From JARKQH01 sp964631605 (GTDB taxonomy: Bacteria; Verrucomicrobiota; Verrucomicrobiia; Limisphaerales; UBA8199), in contig CAZVYG010000015.1 of assembly GCA_964631605.1 (NCBI GenBank), positions 1-64,000 on the forward strand: DNA of 64,000 bases. The letters are read 5' to 3'. Position 1 is the stretch's first letter; every line of letters begins with the position of its first letter. Position numbers and translations under genes: made by a program. Shown one piece after another: positions 34,106 through 41,888 of this stretch. The notes below the pieces were generated by a model. It saw only the letters and a program-made list of their open reading frames with translations, was not told the origin of the DNA and made no database searches.

Positions 34106-34491
34106 GTTTGTTTCGGTGGTGGCTTCTGTCGTGTTTATTGGGCTAACAGCGATCGAGCCGCAAGTGGCTCATCCCGGGCCTTCCAGGGATGAACCGCAGC
34201 ACGTGCGGCCCTACCCTTGAAAATGGCTGCACCTGTATTTGCATGGTGAATGGTACAAGTAAATTTGGCGAGAAGGGCGGGGCTCGTCAACAGAAAACAT
34301 AGCGAAACGGCGCTCGCAGGGCCCACATCAGTTTGTCGCAGACAACCCCAGCACCGAAGCGGGGCGGCGGCAGAACCCGGAGACCTCGATCTGCCAGTGA
34401 ATGGCGCCGAGGAGCGGGGACGCGATATGCCGGGAATCAATCATGCTGAAAGCTGGCTTAAAACCTGACCAGGTGTTACGCTGCCGCTCGG
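34106..34491. other. Non-coding stretch with hairpins
   Basis: No gene supported. Contains three consecutive short perfect inverted repeats at 34155-34208 (listed separately). Frames on both strands are short and lack domain character. Confidence 0.4.
34155..34208. repeat. Three adjacent perfect short hairpins (REP-like)
   Basis: Arms: GAGCC 34155-34159 with GGCTC 34166-34170; CATCCC 34170-34175 with GGGATG 34186-34191; CCGCA 34194-34198 with TGCGG 34204-34208. Three back-to-back stems with perfect arms in 54 bases resembles REP/BIME-type repeats. A second copy elsewhere in the genome would be needed to confirm a dispersed family. Confidence 0.4.
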
Positions 34492-34764
34492 ATGAAACCG
34501 TCGCTCGATAGGGCTTGCTCCTCTCGCCCCACCCCGCGCGTGGCCCTTTGGTTGGCCATTTGCCTGCCGCTTTACGTTCTCAGCACCGGCCCGGTCGCCT
34601 GGGCGACCAACGACGCCTTCCACCAACCATACTTGCCCGATGGAGTATGGTGGATTTACCTGCCACTCGCCCCGCTGCTGAAGATCCCGGGAGCGGGCCA
34701 ACTGTTCGAATGGTGGACGGCGATGATCTGGCAAGGTTGGCCTGCCGGCTACACCACCCTCTGA
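34492..34764 (+). CDS. Small membrane protein (hypothetical)
   Basis: 90 residues with a membrane helix 'RVALWLAICLPLYVLSTGPV' followed by aromatic-rich 'WWIYLPLAPLLKI' and 'LFEWWTAMIWQGWP'. This arrangement, 'YVLSTGP' then a Pro/Leu-rich second segment, resembles small hypothetical proteins I recall in Planctomycetota and Verrucomicrobiota. No enzyme motif. It stands alone in a gene-poor stretch. Confidence 0.5.
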   Translation: MKPSLDRACSSRPTPRVALWLAICLPLYVLSTGPVAWATNDAFHQPYLPDGVWWIYLPLAPLLKIPGAGQLFEWWTAMIWQGWPAGYTTL

Positions 34765-35354
34765 CTGGAAACGAATCCCCATCTAAGCAGTGACCCCCCC
34801 TTCTGCTCCTGTCTGCTGCCACCATGCCCACCACCACTTTGGACCCCGCAATCCCCTGTGTTTTCAAGGGTCCACCTCGCCTTAAATGCTTGGATGTAAC
34901 CCAATGTCTCCTGGCGGGGTTCTCCAACAGACGCGACCACCGGCAGCGCGCACTGCCACCAAACCCTGGACTGCGGCCCACCTCCGCTTCCTCGCCGCCG
35001 TCAAGATGCCATTCCCCGAAGAAGAATGGGCCTTCCAGGCAATGTTTCGTAAGCGTCGCGCGGGGCGCCTCCATCAATTCGGGCCATAGGAGTCGTGGTA
35101 TCTCCCGGTAGGGAAACTACGACCAGCCTGGTTACGACGCCCGCGCCGGAGCCTGCCGCTGTATCCTCCCGGCGGCGTCCGCGCTGAGATCATAAGATAC
35201 ATAAGAATCGTAATATATTGATGTCCAGAGTATTATGGTTCTTGTAATACCTGCGTGCGACCGGCTGCGAGCCGTTCATCCTCCTTGAGGCGGCGGCAGC
35301 CATCCTCATCCTCCGTCCAAGCCCCCCGCTGCGACCAGCCCCGCCTTTTCGCTG
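34765..35354. other. Gene-poor region left of DUF5679
   Basis: About 590 bases with no convincing coding sequence on either strand. An AT-rich patch near 35190-35250 contains an imperfect inverted repeat (listed separately). Confidence 0.4.
35203..35243. promoter_or_regulatory. AT-rich imperfect inverted repeat
   Basis: AAGAATCGTAATA (35203-35215) and TATTATGGTTCTT (35231-35243) are complementary at 11 of 13 positions, separated by 15 bases, inside a high-GC genome. It could be a regulator operator, a weak hairpin, or the relic of an element end. It lies ~190 bases upstream of the DUF5679 start. Confidence 0.3.
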
Positions 35355-35383
35355 TTGACGCCCCCAAGCCCGCCCGATAGCCT
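35355..35383 (+). promoter_or_regulatory. Candidate sigma-70-like promoter for DUF5679-NDPK
   Basis: TTGACG (35355-35360), 17-base spacer, TAGCCT (35378-35383). The -10 match is weak, but spacing is ideal and a start near 35390 would place the following hairpin at the very 5' end of the mRNA. Confidence 0.35.
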
Positions 35384-35393
35384 AACCGTGTAA

Positions 35394-35422
35394 CTGCCAG
35401 GGCGCATGGAGCGCCAAGGCAG
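35394..35422 (+). promoter_or_regulatory. Leader hairpin immediately before the DUF5679 start
   Basis: CTGCC-AG-GGCGC / loop ATGGA / GCGCC-AA-GGCAG folds into a 10-base-pair stem with one small internal loop, followed by CAAAC and six T just before ATG 35434. There is no Shine-Dalgarno sequence between hairpin and start. It could be a translational control hairpin, an attenuator, or a terminator for transcripts from the left. The ATGGA loop is incidental. Confidence 0.5.
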
Positions 35423-35433
35423 CAAACTTTTTT

Positions 35434-35634
35434 ATGCCCGAAGGATACTGCGTCAAGTGTAAATCCAAGAAGGAAATTGTGGATGCGGTCGAAGAGACGA
35501 TGAAAAACGGGCGAAAAGCCATCAAAGGCAAATGCCCGACCTGCGGCACTGTCATGTTCAAAATCCTGGGGGGAAAATCCGCCCCCGCTGCGACCGATAC
35601 GCCTCCGGCGGCTGATCCTCCTAAAAATCATTAA
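35434..35634 (+). CDS. DUF5679 zinc-ribbon-like small protein
   Basis: 66 residues. Two Cys-x-x-Cys pairs ('CVKCKSKKEI', 'CPTCGTVMFKILG') match the DUF5679 family, small presumed zinc ribbons widespread in bacteria and archaea, often of unknown function. C-terminal tail is Pro/Ala-rich. It is followed after 6 bases by the tandem NDPK protein. No Shine-Dalgarno is evident; a stable hairpin precedes the start. Confidence 0.85.
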   Translation: MPEGYCVKCKSKKEIVDAVEETMKNGRKAIKGKCPTCGTVMFKILGGKSAPAATDTPPAADPPKNH

Positions 35635-35640
35635 GAGCCT

Positions 35641-36807
35641 ATGCCTCAAGAACTTTCATATGTAATCATCACCCCTTACTCCCTCCACAAATCGCGTACA
35701 GGCGGCATTATCAGCCGCCTCATCGCCCGGACGGGTGTCGAGTTGGTGGCCGCGCGAATGTTCGCCCCCAGCCAGGCGCTGGTCAACGAGTACGCCGACC
35801 AGATCATTTCCGCCGATGATCCCCAGGATCGCAGGATCCAGGAGATGCTGCGCGACTATATCCTCCAAAACTTCTCGCCCGACCCCAAAACCGGCCGGCG
35901 CCGCCGCGTGATGATGCTCCTGTTCCAGGGTGAGGATGCCGTCCGGCGCACCCGCTCGGTGGTCGGCCACATCAGCCTGAACCGCCGGAGCGGCGAAACC
36001 ATCCGCGACACCTACGGCGACCTGATCATCGGCGACGACGGCCAGGTCCGTTACTTCGAACCGGCCGTGCTGGCCGCACCCACCCGCGAGGAGGCCCAAT
36101 CCAAGCTCAAGGTTTGGGCCAAGTACTCGGATACAGACGGGGGCGTGCTTGAAAACGTCATTTCCTATCAGCCGGGGGAAACCGGCCAGCGCACCCTGGT
36201 CCTGATCAAGCCCGAAAACTTCCGCTTCCCGACAGGCCGTCCCGGGAACATGATAGATTTCTTCTCGCGCACCGGCCTGTTTATTGTGGGCGTCAAACTT
36301 CACCGGATGAGCGTGTCCCAAGCCATCGAGTTCTACGGCCCGGTGCGCGAGGTGCTGCGGACCAAGCTGAAGGATATGGTGGCCGCGCGCGCCAAGGCCG
36401 CCATTGAACGGGAAATGGGCTTCAAGATCGGACCGGAAGAAGAGCGGCAACTGGGCGCAGTGCTGAGCCCGGCCTTCGGCGATAACCAGTTCGAGAACAT
36501 CGTCCGCTTCATGTCAGGCCGCGCTCCGTCGGAGTGTCCGCCCGAGGAAATGAACAAGCCCGGCAGCGAAAAATGCATCGCCCTCGTTTACGAAGGCGTG
36601 GATGCCGTCCGGAAAATCCGCGACGTCCTCGGCCCCACCGACCCCTCCAAAGCCCCGCCCGGCTCCATCCGCAGGGAATTCGGCCAGAGCGTGATGATCA
36701 ACGCCGCCCATGCCAGCGATTCCCCGGAAAACGCCGAGCGCGAAATGAGAATCGTCCAGGTCGGCGAGAATCTTTTCCGCCAGGTGATCGAACAGGTTTA
36801 CGGCTGA
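35641..36807 (+). CDS. Tandem nucleoside-diphosphate kinase-like protein
   Basis: 388 residues, versus ~140 for a single NDPK. Two NDPK-like modules: residues ~5-130 ('SYVIITPYSLHKSRTGG', 'VMMLLFQGEDAVRRTRSVVG', 'TIRDTYGDL') and ~181-375 ('RTLVLIKPENFRFPTGRPGN', 'CIALVYEGVDAVRKIRDVLG', 'SIRREFG'). The second keeps the phosphoacceptor His357 in the canonical 'NAAHASDSPENAEREM' box. The first stops after 'YGDLI' without that His, so it looks catalytically dead. An ~60-residue insertion in the second module lies before the second beta-alpha unit. It balances NTP/dNTP pools or acts as a regulator; the tandem form is not the housekeeping Ndk. Confidence 0.82.
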   Translation: MPQELSYVIITPYSLHKSRTGGIISRLIARTGVELVAARMFAPSQALVNEYADQIISADDPQDRRIQEMLRDYILQNFSPDPKTGRRRRVMMLLFQGEDAVRRTRSVVGHISLNRRSGETIRDTYGDLIIGDDGQVRYFEPAVLAAPTREEAQSKLKVWAKYSDTDGGVLENVISYQPGETGQRTLVLIKPENFRFPTGRPGNMIDFFSRTGLFIVGVKLHRMSVSQAIEFYGPVREVLRTKLKDMVAARAKAAIEREMGFKIGPEEERQLGAVLSPAFGDNQFENIVRFMSGRAPSECPPEEMNKPGSEKCIALVYEGVDAVRKIRDVLGPTDPSKAPPGSIRREFGQSVMINAAHASDSPENAEREMRIVQVGENLFRQVIEQVYG

Positions 36808-36844
36808 ACCCTGGCCGCGCCGCCCCCGGGCTCGCGCGCTTGCC

Positions 36845-37270
36845 TCAGGCTGCCCATAACCGCGGCTCCGCGCTCAGTCGGGCCAGAAGCTGCGCGTCCG
36901 CCGCCGGGAACGGATAATCCCGCAGCTCCTCCCGCGTTACCCACTTGAACGCCGCGCATTCCAGGGCCTGCGGCTCCCGCCCAGTCCATTGGCATTGGAA
37001 GAACTCCAGATGCACCGCCTTCTCGGGATACTCATGCGTCAGCGCCGCAATCAGCGGCCCCACCCGCACTTCAATCCCCAATTCCTCCCGAAGCTCCCGC
37101 ACCAGGCATTCCTCATACGATTCCCCCGCCTCGCGCTTGCCGCCGGGAAATTCCCAGAATCCCCCCAGGTGCGCCTCCGCCGGCCGCTGCGTGATCAGCA
37201 GCTTGCCCTCGCGGAACACCAACGCGGCCGCCACCTCGATGGCCTCTCCCGCCTTGAACCCGCCGCTCAT
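36845..37270 (-). CDS. mutT: Nudix hydrolase, MutT-like (8-oxo-dGTPase)
   Basis: 141 residues. Nudix box 'GGKREAGESYEECLVRELRE' continuing 'ELGIEV' (G-x5-E-x7-R-E-U-x-E-E-x-G-U complete). N-terminal 'IEVAAALVFREGKLLITQRP' and 'HLGGFWEFPGG' are typical of MutT/CTP-pyrophosphatase proteins; it clears oxidised dGTP or other nucleotides. Start ATG at 37270 overlaps the stop of the upstream UDP-glucose dehydrogenase gene by ATGA, so the two are coupled; the longer frame to 37405 would overlap that gene deeply. Confidence 0.9.
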   Translation of the reverse strand: MSGGFKAGEAIEVAAALVFREGKLLITQRPAEAHLGGFWEFPGGKREAGESYEECLVRELREELGIEVRVGPLIAALTHEYPEKAVHLEFFQCQWTGREPQALECAAFKWVTREELRDYPFPAADAQLLARLSAEPRLWAA

Positions 37271-38556
37271 CGCCCGATGCTCTTGTAAATAAAACCCAGC
37301 CGCTCCATCTCCCCCACATCGAACAGGTTCCGACCGTCGAAGAGGATGGGATGCGACAAGGCCTTGCGCGCCCGCTCGAGGTCCAGTCTTTTGAACTGTT
37401 CCCACTCCGTCGCAATCACCAGCGCGTCACATCCCTCCGCCACCTCGTTCATGTCCTCCACATAAGTCACATCCCGCAAAACGGCCCGCGCCTTCTCCAT
37501 CGCTTTGGGATCATGCACCCGCAGAAGCGCCCCTTCCTCCTGCAACCGCCGGCACAACTCAATGGCCGGCGACATCCGCACGTCATCCGTGTTTTGTTTG
37601 AACGCCAGCCCCAAAACACCGATCCGCTTGCCTTTCAGCACCCAGAGCGTGTCCTTGATCTTCCTCACGAACCGGCTCATTTGCTCCTGGTTGATCCTTT
37701 GGACCTCCTTCAGCAGCCTGAAATCGTAGCCAAGTTCCTCCGCGATCCTGATAAACGCGCTCAGGTCCTTCGGAAAACAACTCCCGCCAAATCCCAGCGA
37801 AGCTTCCAGGAACCGCCGCCCGATCCGCGCGTCCATCCCCATGCCGTGGGCCACCTCCTGGACATTGGCCCCCGTCGCCTCGCAGATCACCGACAGGGCG
37901 TTGATGTAGGAAATCTTCATCGCCAGAAACGAATTCGACGCGTGTTTGATCAATTCCGCCGAATTGATGTCGGTAACAAGGATCGGGGCGTCGAACGGCG
38001 CGTAAACCTCCCTCATCGCCGCCACCGGCCGCTGCGACCTCACCCCGATCACCACCCGGTCCGGCCTCATCAGGTCCTCCACCGCAAAACCCTCGCGCAA
38101 AAACTCCGGATTGCTGACCACGTCAAATTCCACCTGCGCCCGGCAATATCGCTTGATCGTCTCGGCCACCTTGTCCCCCGTTTTCACCGGCACCGTGCTC
38201 TTGTCCACGACAATCTTGTAACCGGTCATGGCCCCGGCAATCTCCCGCGCGACTTTTTCAATAAAACTCAAATCCACCGCCCCATCCGGCAGCGGCGGCG
38301 TCGGCACGGCGATAAAGATGACGTCCGAGGCTTGCACCCCTTCCGCCGTGCTGGTGGTGAATTGAAGCCGGCCGGCCTTCACATTCCCGGGGATAAGGTC
38401 CTCGAGCCCCGGTTCATAAATGGGAATTCCTCCTCGCTGCAGCAGCGCCACCTTCTCCGCGTCGTTGTCCACGCAGACCACCTGGTGCCCCACCTCGGCA
38501 AAACAGGTGCCCGTCACCAATCCGACATAACCGGTGCCGATAATCGTAATTCTCAT
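37267..38556 (-). CDS. ugd: UDP-glucose 6-dehydrogenase
   Basis: 429 residues. N-terminal Rossmann motif 'ITIIGTGYVGLVTGTCFAE', UDP-binding and NAD-binding domains, catalytic 'GFGGSCFPKD' with Cys260, and 'GLAFKQNTDDVRMSP' near the C-terminus. Oxidises UDP-glucose to UDP-glucuronate with two NAD+, feeding exopolysaccharide, capsule or uronic-acid synthesis. The ATG at 38556 (MRITII) is chosen over the slightly upstream one at 38565. Four-base overlap with mutT. Confidence 0.96.
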   Translation of the reverse strand: MRITIIGTGYVGLVTGTCFAEVGHQVVCVDNDAEKVALLQRGGIPIYEPGLEDLIPGNVKAGRLQFTTSTAEGVQASDVIFIAVPTPPLPDGAVDLSFIEKVAREIAGAMTGYKIVVDKSTVPVKTGDKVAETIKRYCRAQVEFDVVSNPEFLREGFAVEDLMRPDRVVIGVRSQRPVAAMREVYAPFDAPILVTDINSAELIKHASNSFLAMKISYINALSVICEATGANVQEVAHGMGMDARIGRRFLEASLGFGGSCFPKDLSAFIRIAEELGYDFRLLKEVQRINQEQMSRFVRKIKDTLWVLKGKRIGVLGLAFKQNTDDVRMSPAIELCRRLQEEGALLRVHDPKAMEKARAVLRDVTYVEDMNEVAEGCDALVIATEWEQFKRLDLERARKALSHPILFDGRNLFDVGEMERLGFIYKSIGR

Positions 38557-38607
38557 GGCCGGCATGGCCCGGTTGGGCGCGCTTTTCCCAACGCGCTGGC
38601 AGTCGCC

Positions 38608-39318
38608 TTACTTGGCTTCGATCTGCAAGGGGGCGTTGGTGCCGACCACCGGCTTGGGCGCCAGCTCCGGATGCGCGGCCAACAGTTCCTCATGCCGAAT
38701 GCCCGCCTCCGAACCCAGTGACCCGTACGGCGAAGCCCGGCTGACGTCCTCAAACAAACTCGCGGCCTGATCCGCTTTGCCCTGCGCCTCGTAAAGGTTG
38801 GCCAGGTTGAACTTGGCTTGTGCGATCCACGGCTCATTCGGACGCCGCTCCACCAGGTCCTTGTAGGCGGCGATGGCTTCGTTGGTCTTGCCCTGCGCCT
38901 CCAGGCAGATGGCGGACCCCAGCAGCGCCTGGCCCAGCAGCGGGCTCTCCCGGTATTCGCTGGCAAATTTCTGAAACTGCGCCTGCGCCTCGGCAAACTT
39001 GCCCTGCGTGAAATAGCTGGCCGCCGCCAACAACAGCGCCCGCGCCCCGGCGTCCGACTTGGCATGCTCCGAGGCCACCTTCAAATACGCGTCCGGGTTG
39101 CCTGCCACCGCATTGCCCGAAATCATCTGCTCAAAATAGGTCCGCGAAATCGCGTGCCGGGCGGCGGCGGCCTTTTCCTGTTGCTGCCAGATCACGAAAA
39201 ACACGATCAGCCCCACCGCCACCACACCCACGGCGCCATAAGCGACTTGTTTCTTGTGAGCTTCGGCCCAGGCATAAGCCTTCCAAAACCCCGCCAACTC
39301 TGTTGCGTCTGATTCCAT
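38608..39318 (-). CDS. Membrane-tethered TPR protein (YfgM-like)
   Basis: 236 residues: short cytoplasmic N-terminus 'ESDATELAGFWKAYAWAEAH', one membrane helix (~25-44), then at least three TPR-like repeats ('GKFAEAQAQFQKFASEY', 'GKTNEAIAAYKDLVERRP', 'GKADQAASLFEDVSRASP'). Architecture matches the YfgM/TPR_21 group that associates with SecYEG or outer-membrane assembly. The frame is open to 39396; 39318 is chosen since it begins the membrane-proximal segment. Divergent from pta. Confidence 0.75.
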   Translation of the reverse strand: MESDATELAGFWKAYAWAEAHKKQVAYGAVGVVAVGLIVFFVIWQQQEKAAAARHAISRTYFEQMISGNAVAGNPDAYLKVASEHAKSDAGARALLLAAASYFTQGKFAEAQAQFQKFASEYRESPLLGQALLGSAICLEAQGKTNEAIAAYKDLVERRPNEPWIAQAKFNLANLYEAQGKADQAASLFEDVSRASPYGSLGSEAGIRHEELLAAHPELAPKPVVGTNAPLQIEAK

Positions 39319-39521
39319 ATAAAAGGGCCAGCATCTTCCAAGCCGGCGAGCCAAAACGCAAGCCCGAATATGCCCCAATATCCCAAAAGGGCCCAAAGGC
39401 CGGGCGGATGGCAGACCGGTGCAGGGAACCGACGGGGCCCGGCCCAGGACGCCGGCAAGGCGCGCCCGTCACACGACTCTGCTGTTGCGGATTCCCTGCC
39501 GGTGGAGTACACCAACCGGCC

Positions 39522-40589
39522 ATGCGATTCATCGGCAGTGTTATTGAAAAGCTGCAGCGGCATCCCAAGCGGCTGGTGTTCCCCGAGGGAACCGAGCCGC
39601 GCATTTTGCAGGCCGTGCGCCAGTTCTATTCACTGCGCTTGGGGGCGCCGATTCTGCTCGGAGACCGGACCGAAATCAAGGAAGTGGCCAGCGCCCTGAA
39701 TATTTCCCTCGAGGGCATTCGGATCATCAACCCCGCCGAAAGCGAGGACCTGGACAATTTCGCGCGCCGGTTCGAGGTCTTGCGGCGCTCCAAAGGAATG
39801 AAGAGTTACGAGGCGCGCGAGGCGATGCTGCAGCCCAACTATTTCGGCGCCATGATGGTGGCCATGCACCAGGCGGACGGCTTTGTCTCCGGCGCCAACC
39901 TCAACGTCGGCAGTGTGCTGCGCCCGTTGTTTCAGATCATCAAAGTGGCGCCCCAGACCACCACCGCCTCCAGTTGCCTGATCATGGAGGTCGAGGATTC
40001 CCGGTTCGGGGAGCAAGGGGTGTTGTTCATGGCCGACTGCGGCGTCATCCCCGAGCCGAACGTCGAGCAACTGGCCGACATCGCGGTCTCCACGGCCCAG
40101 CTCGCCCGGCACCTGCTGGGAGTGCGGCCTCGAGTCGCCCTGCTTTCGTTTTCCACCAAGGGCAGCTCGGTTCACCCCTCGGTGGGGCGCGTCCAGGCCG
40201 CCACGGCTCTGGCGCAGCAGAGAGCCGCCGCCCGCGGACTGGACGCCATCTTTGGCGGCGAGATGCAGGTGGATGCCGCGCTGGTGCCCGAGATCGCAGC
40301 CCGCAAGTGTCCCGACGGCCCGATTGTGGGCAACGCCAACGTGCTGATCTTTCCCGACCTCAACTCCGGCAACATTGCCAGCAAACTGGTGCGGCACGTG
40401 GCCCGCGCCAACGCCTATGGCCAGATCCTCCTGGGCCTGGACCGGCCGGCCGCCGATGTCTCCCGCGGCTCCAACGCTCACGATATCCTGGGCGTCGCCG
40501 CCATCGTCGGCGTCCAGGCCGTGGATTACGATATCCTCTACCCGGGCGCGGGCCGCAGCCTGCCGGGCGAGGAGGGACCGGCCGGCTAG
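39522..40589 (+). CDS. pta: Phosphate acetyl/butyryltransferase (Pta-type)
   Basis: 355 residues, a single-domain PTA_PTB enzyme. 'RLVFPEGTEPRILQAV' at the N-terminus, 'GFVSGANLNVGSVLRPLFQI', 'GVRPRVALLSFSTKGSS', 'PDGPIVGNANVLIFPDLNSG' and 'RGSNAHDILGVAAI' are the conserved Pta blocks. Interconverts acetyl-CoA plus phosphate and acetyl-phosphate. The frame is open upstream to 39303; 39522 is the family start. No acetate kinase is seen within the window. Confidence 0.92.
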   Translation: MRFIGSVIEKLQRHPKRLVFPEGTEPRILQAVRQFYSLRLGAPILLGDRTEIKEVASALNISLEGIRIINPAESEDLDNFARRFEVLRRSKGMKSYEAREAMLQPNYFGAMMVAMHQADGFVSGANLNVGSVLRPLFQIIKVAPQTTTASSCLIMEVEDSRFGEQGVLFMADCGVIPEPNVEQLADIAVSTAQLARHLLGVRPRVALLSFSTKGSSVHPSVGRVQAATALAQQRAAARGLDAIFGGEMQVDAALVPEIAARKCPDGPIVGNANVLIFPDLNSGNIASKLVRHVARANAYGQILLGLDRPAADVSRGSNAHDILGVAAIVGVQAVDYDILYPGAGRSLPGEEGPAG

Positions 40590-40622
40590 CCTCGGGAATC
40601 GCCCCTCACTGTTCACAAAATT

Positions 40623-41723
40623 ATGTCTTTACCTTTTACCACCAATCCGGTCCTCCGGACTCTTCCGGTGTACCAGCCGGGTCGGCCCATCGAAGAAGTG
40701 GCGCGCGAGCTGGGCTTGCCGGCGGAAAACATCATCAAGCTCGCCTCGAACGAAAACCCGCTCGGGCCCTCGCGCCTGGCGGCGGCGGCCATGCGCAAGG
40801 CGGCCGGCCACGCGCATCTGTATCCCGATGGCAACTCCTTCTACCTCAAACAAAAGCTGGCCGCCAAACTGGGCCTGGCGCCCGCCAACCTCGTGCTGGG
40901 GAGCGGCTCCAACGAAGTGATCGAACTGCTCGGCCACGCCTTGCTCGAGCCGGGCGCCGAGGTGGTCGTCTCGCAATACTGTTTCGCCGTTTATCCCATT
41001 GTCACCGCCCTGTTCGGCGCGACGCTCATCACTGTCCCGGCCAGAAACTATGGCCATGATCTGGACGCCATGCTGGCGGCCATCACGCCACGGACCCGCC
41101 TGGTCTTCGTCGCCAATCCGAACAATCCCACCGGCACCTGCGCGGCTGCCGAAGATTTGCGGCGTTTTGTGCAGGCGGTCCCGCCGCAGACCGTTCTGGC
41201 CTTGGATGAGGCCTATATTGAATTCCTGGACGAGCCCTTGGATTTGCTGCCCGAGGTGCGCCACGGCCAGCGCCCCAACCTCGTCCTGATGCGGACCTTC
41301 TCCAAAATTTATGGATTGGCCGGGCTGCGCCTCGGTTATGGAATCGGCCATCCCGACTTGATGGCCGAGCTGGAAAAAATCCGGCAGCCGTTCAACATCA
41401 ACTCGATGGCCCAGGCCGGAGCGCTCGCCGCCCTGGATGACCGGCCGCATGTCGAGCGGACACGGCGCATCAACACCCGCGGCCTCAAGTTCTACCAACG
41501 CGCCTTCCGCAAGCTGGGTTTGGATTTCATCCCCTCGGCCGCCAACTTCATTCTCGTGCGCGTGGGAGACGGCCAGCGCGTGTTCGTCGAACTGCAGAAG
41601 CTCGGCGTGATCGTTCGCCCCATGGGCGGCTACCAACTGCCCGAGTGGGTCCGAATCTCGGTGGGCACGCCCAAGGAAAACCAGCGCTGCCTCGACGCCT
41701 TGAAAGCGGTCCTGGGCCGCTGA
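40623..41723 (+). CDS. hisC: Histidinol-phosphate aminotransferase
   Basis: 366 residues, fold-type I PLP enzyme. 'IIKLASNENPLGPSRLA', 'VLGSGSNEVIELLGHALL', 'FVANPNNPTGTC', 'LALDEAYIEF' and 'TFSKIYGLAGLRLGYGI' (Schiff-base Lys in F-S-K) identify HisC/aromatic-type transaminase group; C-terminal 'GTPKENQRCLDAL'. It converts imidazole-acetol phosphate to histidinol phosphate, and related forms also act on aromatic amino acids. No other his genes are near. It follows pta after ~33 bases. Confidence 0.9.
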   Translation: MSLPFTTNPVLRTLPVYQPGRPIEEVARELGLPAENIIKLASNENPLGPSRLAAAAMRKAAGHAHLYPDGNSFYLKQKLAAKLGLAPANLVLGSGSNEVIELLGHALLEPGAEVVVSQYCFAVYPIVTALFGATLITVPARNYGHDLDAMLAAITPRTRLVFVANPNNPTGTCAAAEDLRRFVQAVPPQTVLALDEAYIEFLDEPLDLLPEVRHGQRPNLVLMRTFSKIYGLAGLRLGYGIGHPDLMAELEKIRQPFNINSMAQAGALAALDDRPHVERTRRINTRGLKFYQRAFRKLGLDFIPSAANFILVRVGDGQRVFVELQKLGVIVRPMGGYQLPEWVRISVGTPKENQRCLDALKAVLGR

Positions 41724-41888
41724 CCCCTCGCATCCCTGCTCGGACAACCTGCGTCCGCCGCCACGGGCGCCGCCTCGGCTGCCACGCCCAAGCGCCACCC
41801 TTCGCGCCGGCAACGCCTTCCAAAAAAGTTGAAAATTTGGCGTGCACTCTTGTCAAGGGCGTTGGTATAAGAGGGCAGAGGACCCGTT

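Noticed and set aside
35394..35433. Rho-independent terminator for an upstream transcript
   Set aside because: The hairpin plus T6 has the right shape, but the nearest upstream gene is ~630 bases away, and the hairpin sits at a start codon behind a promoter-like sequence; a leader role seems at least as likely.
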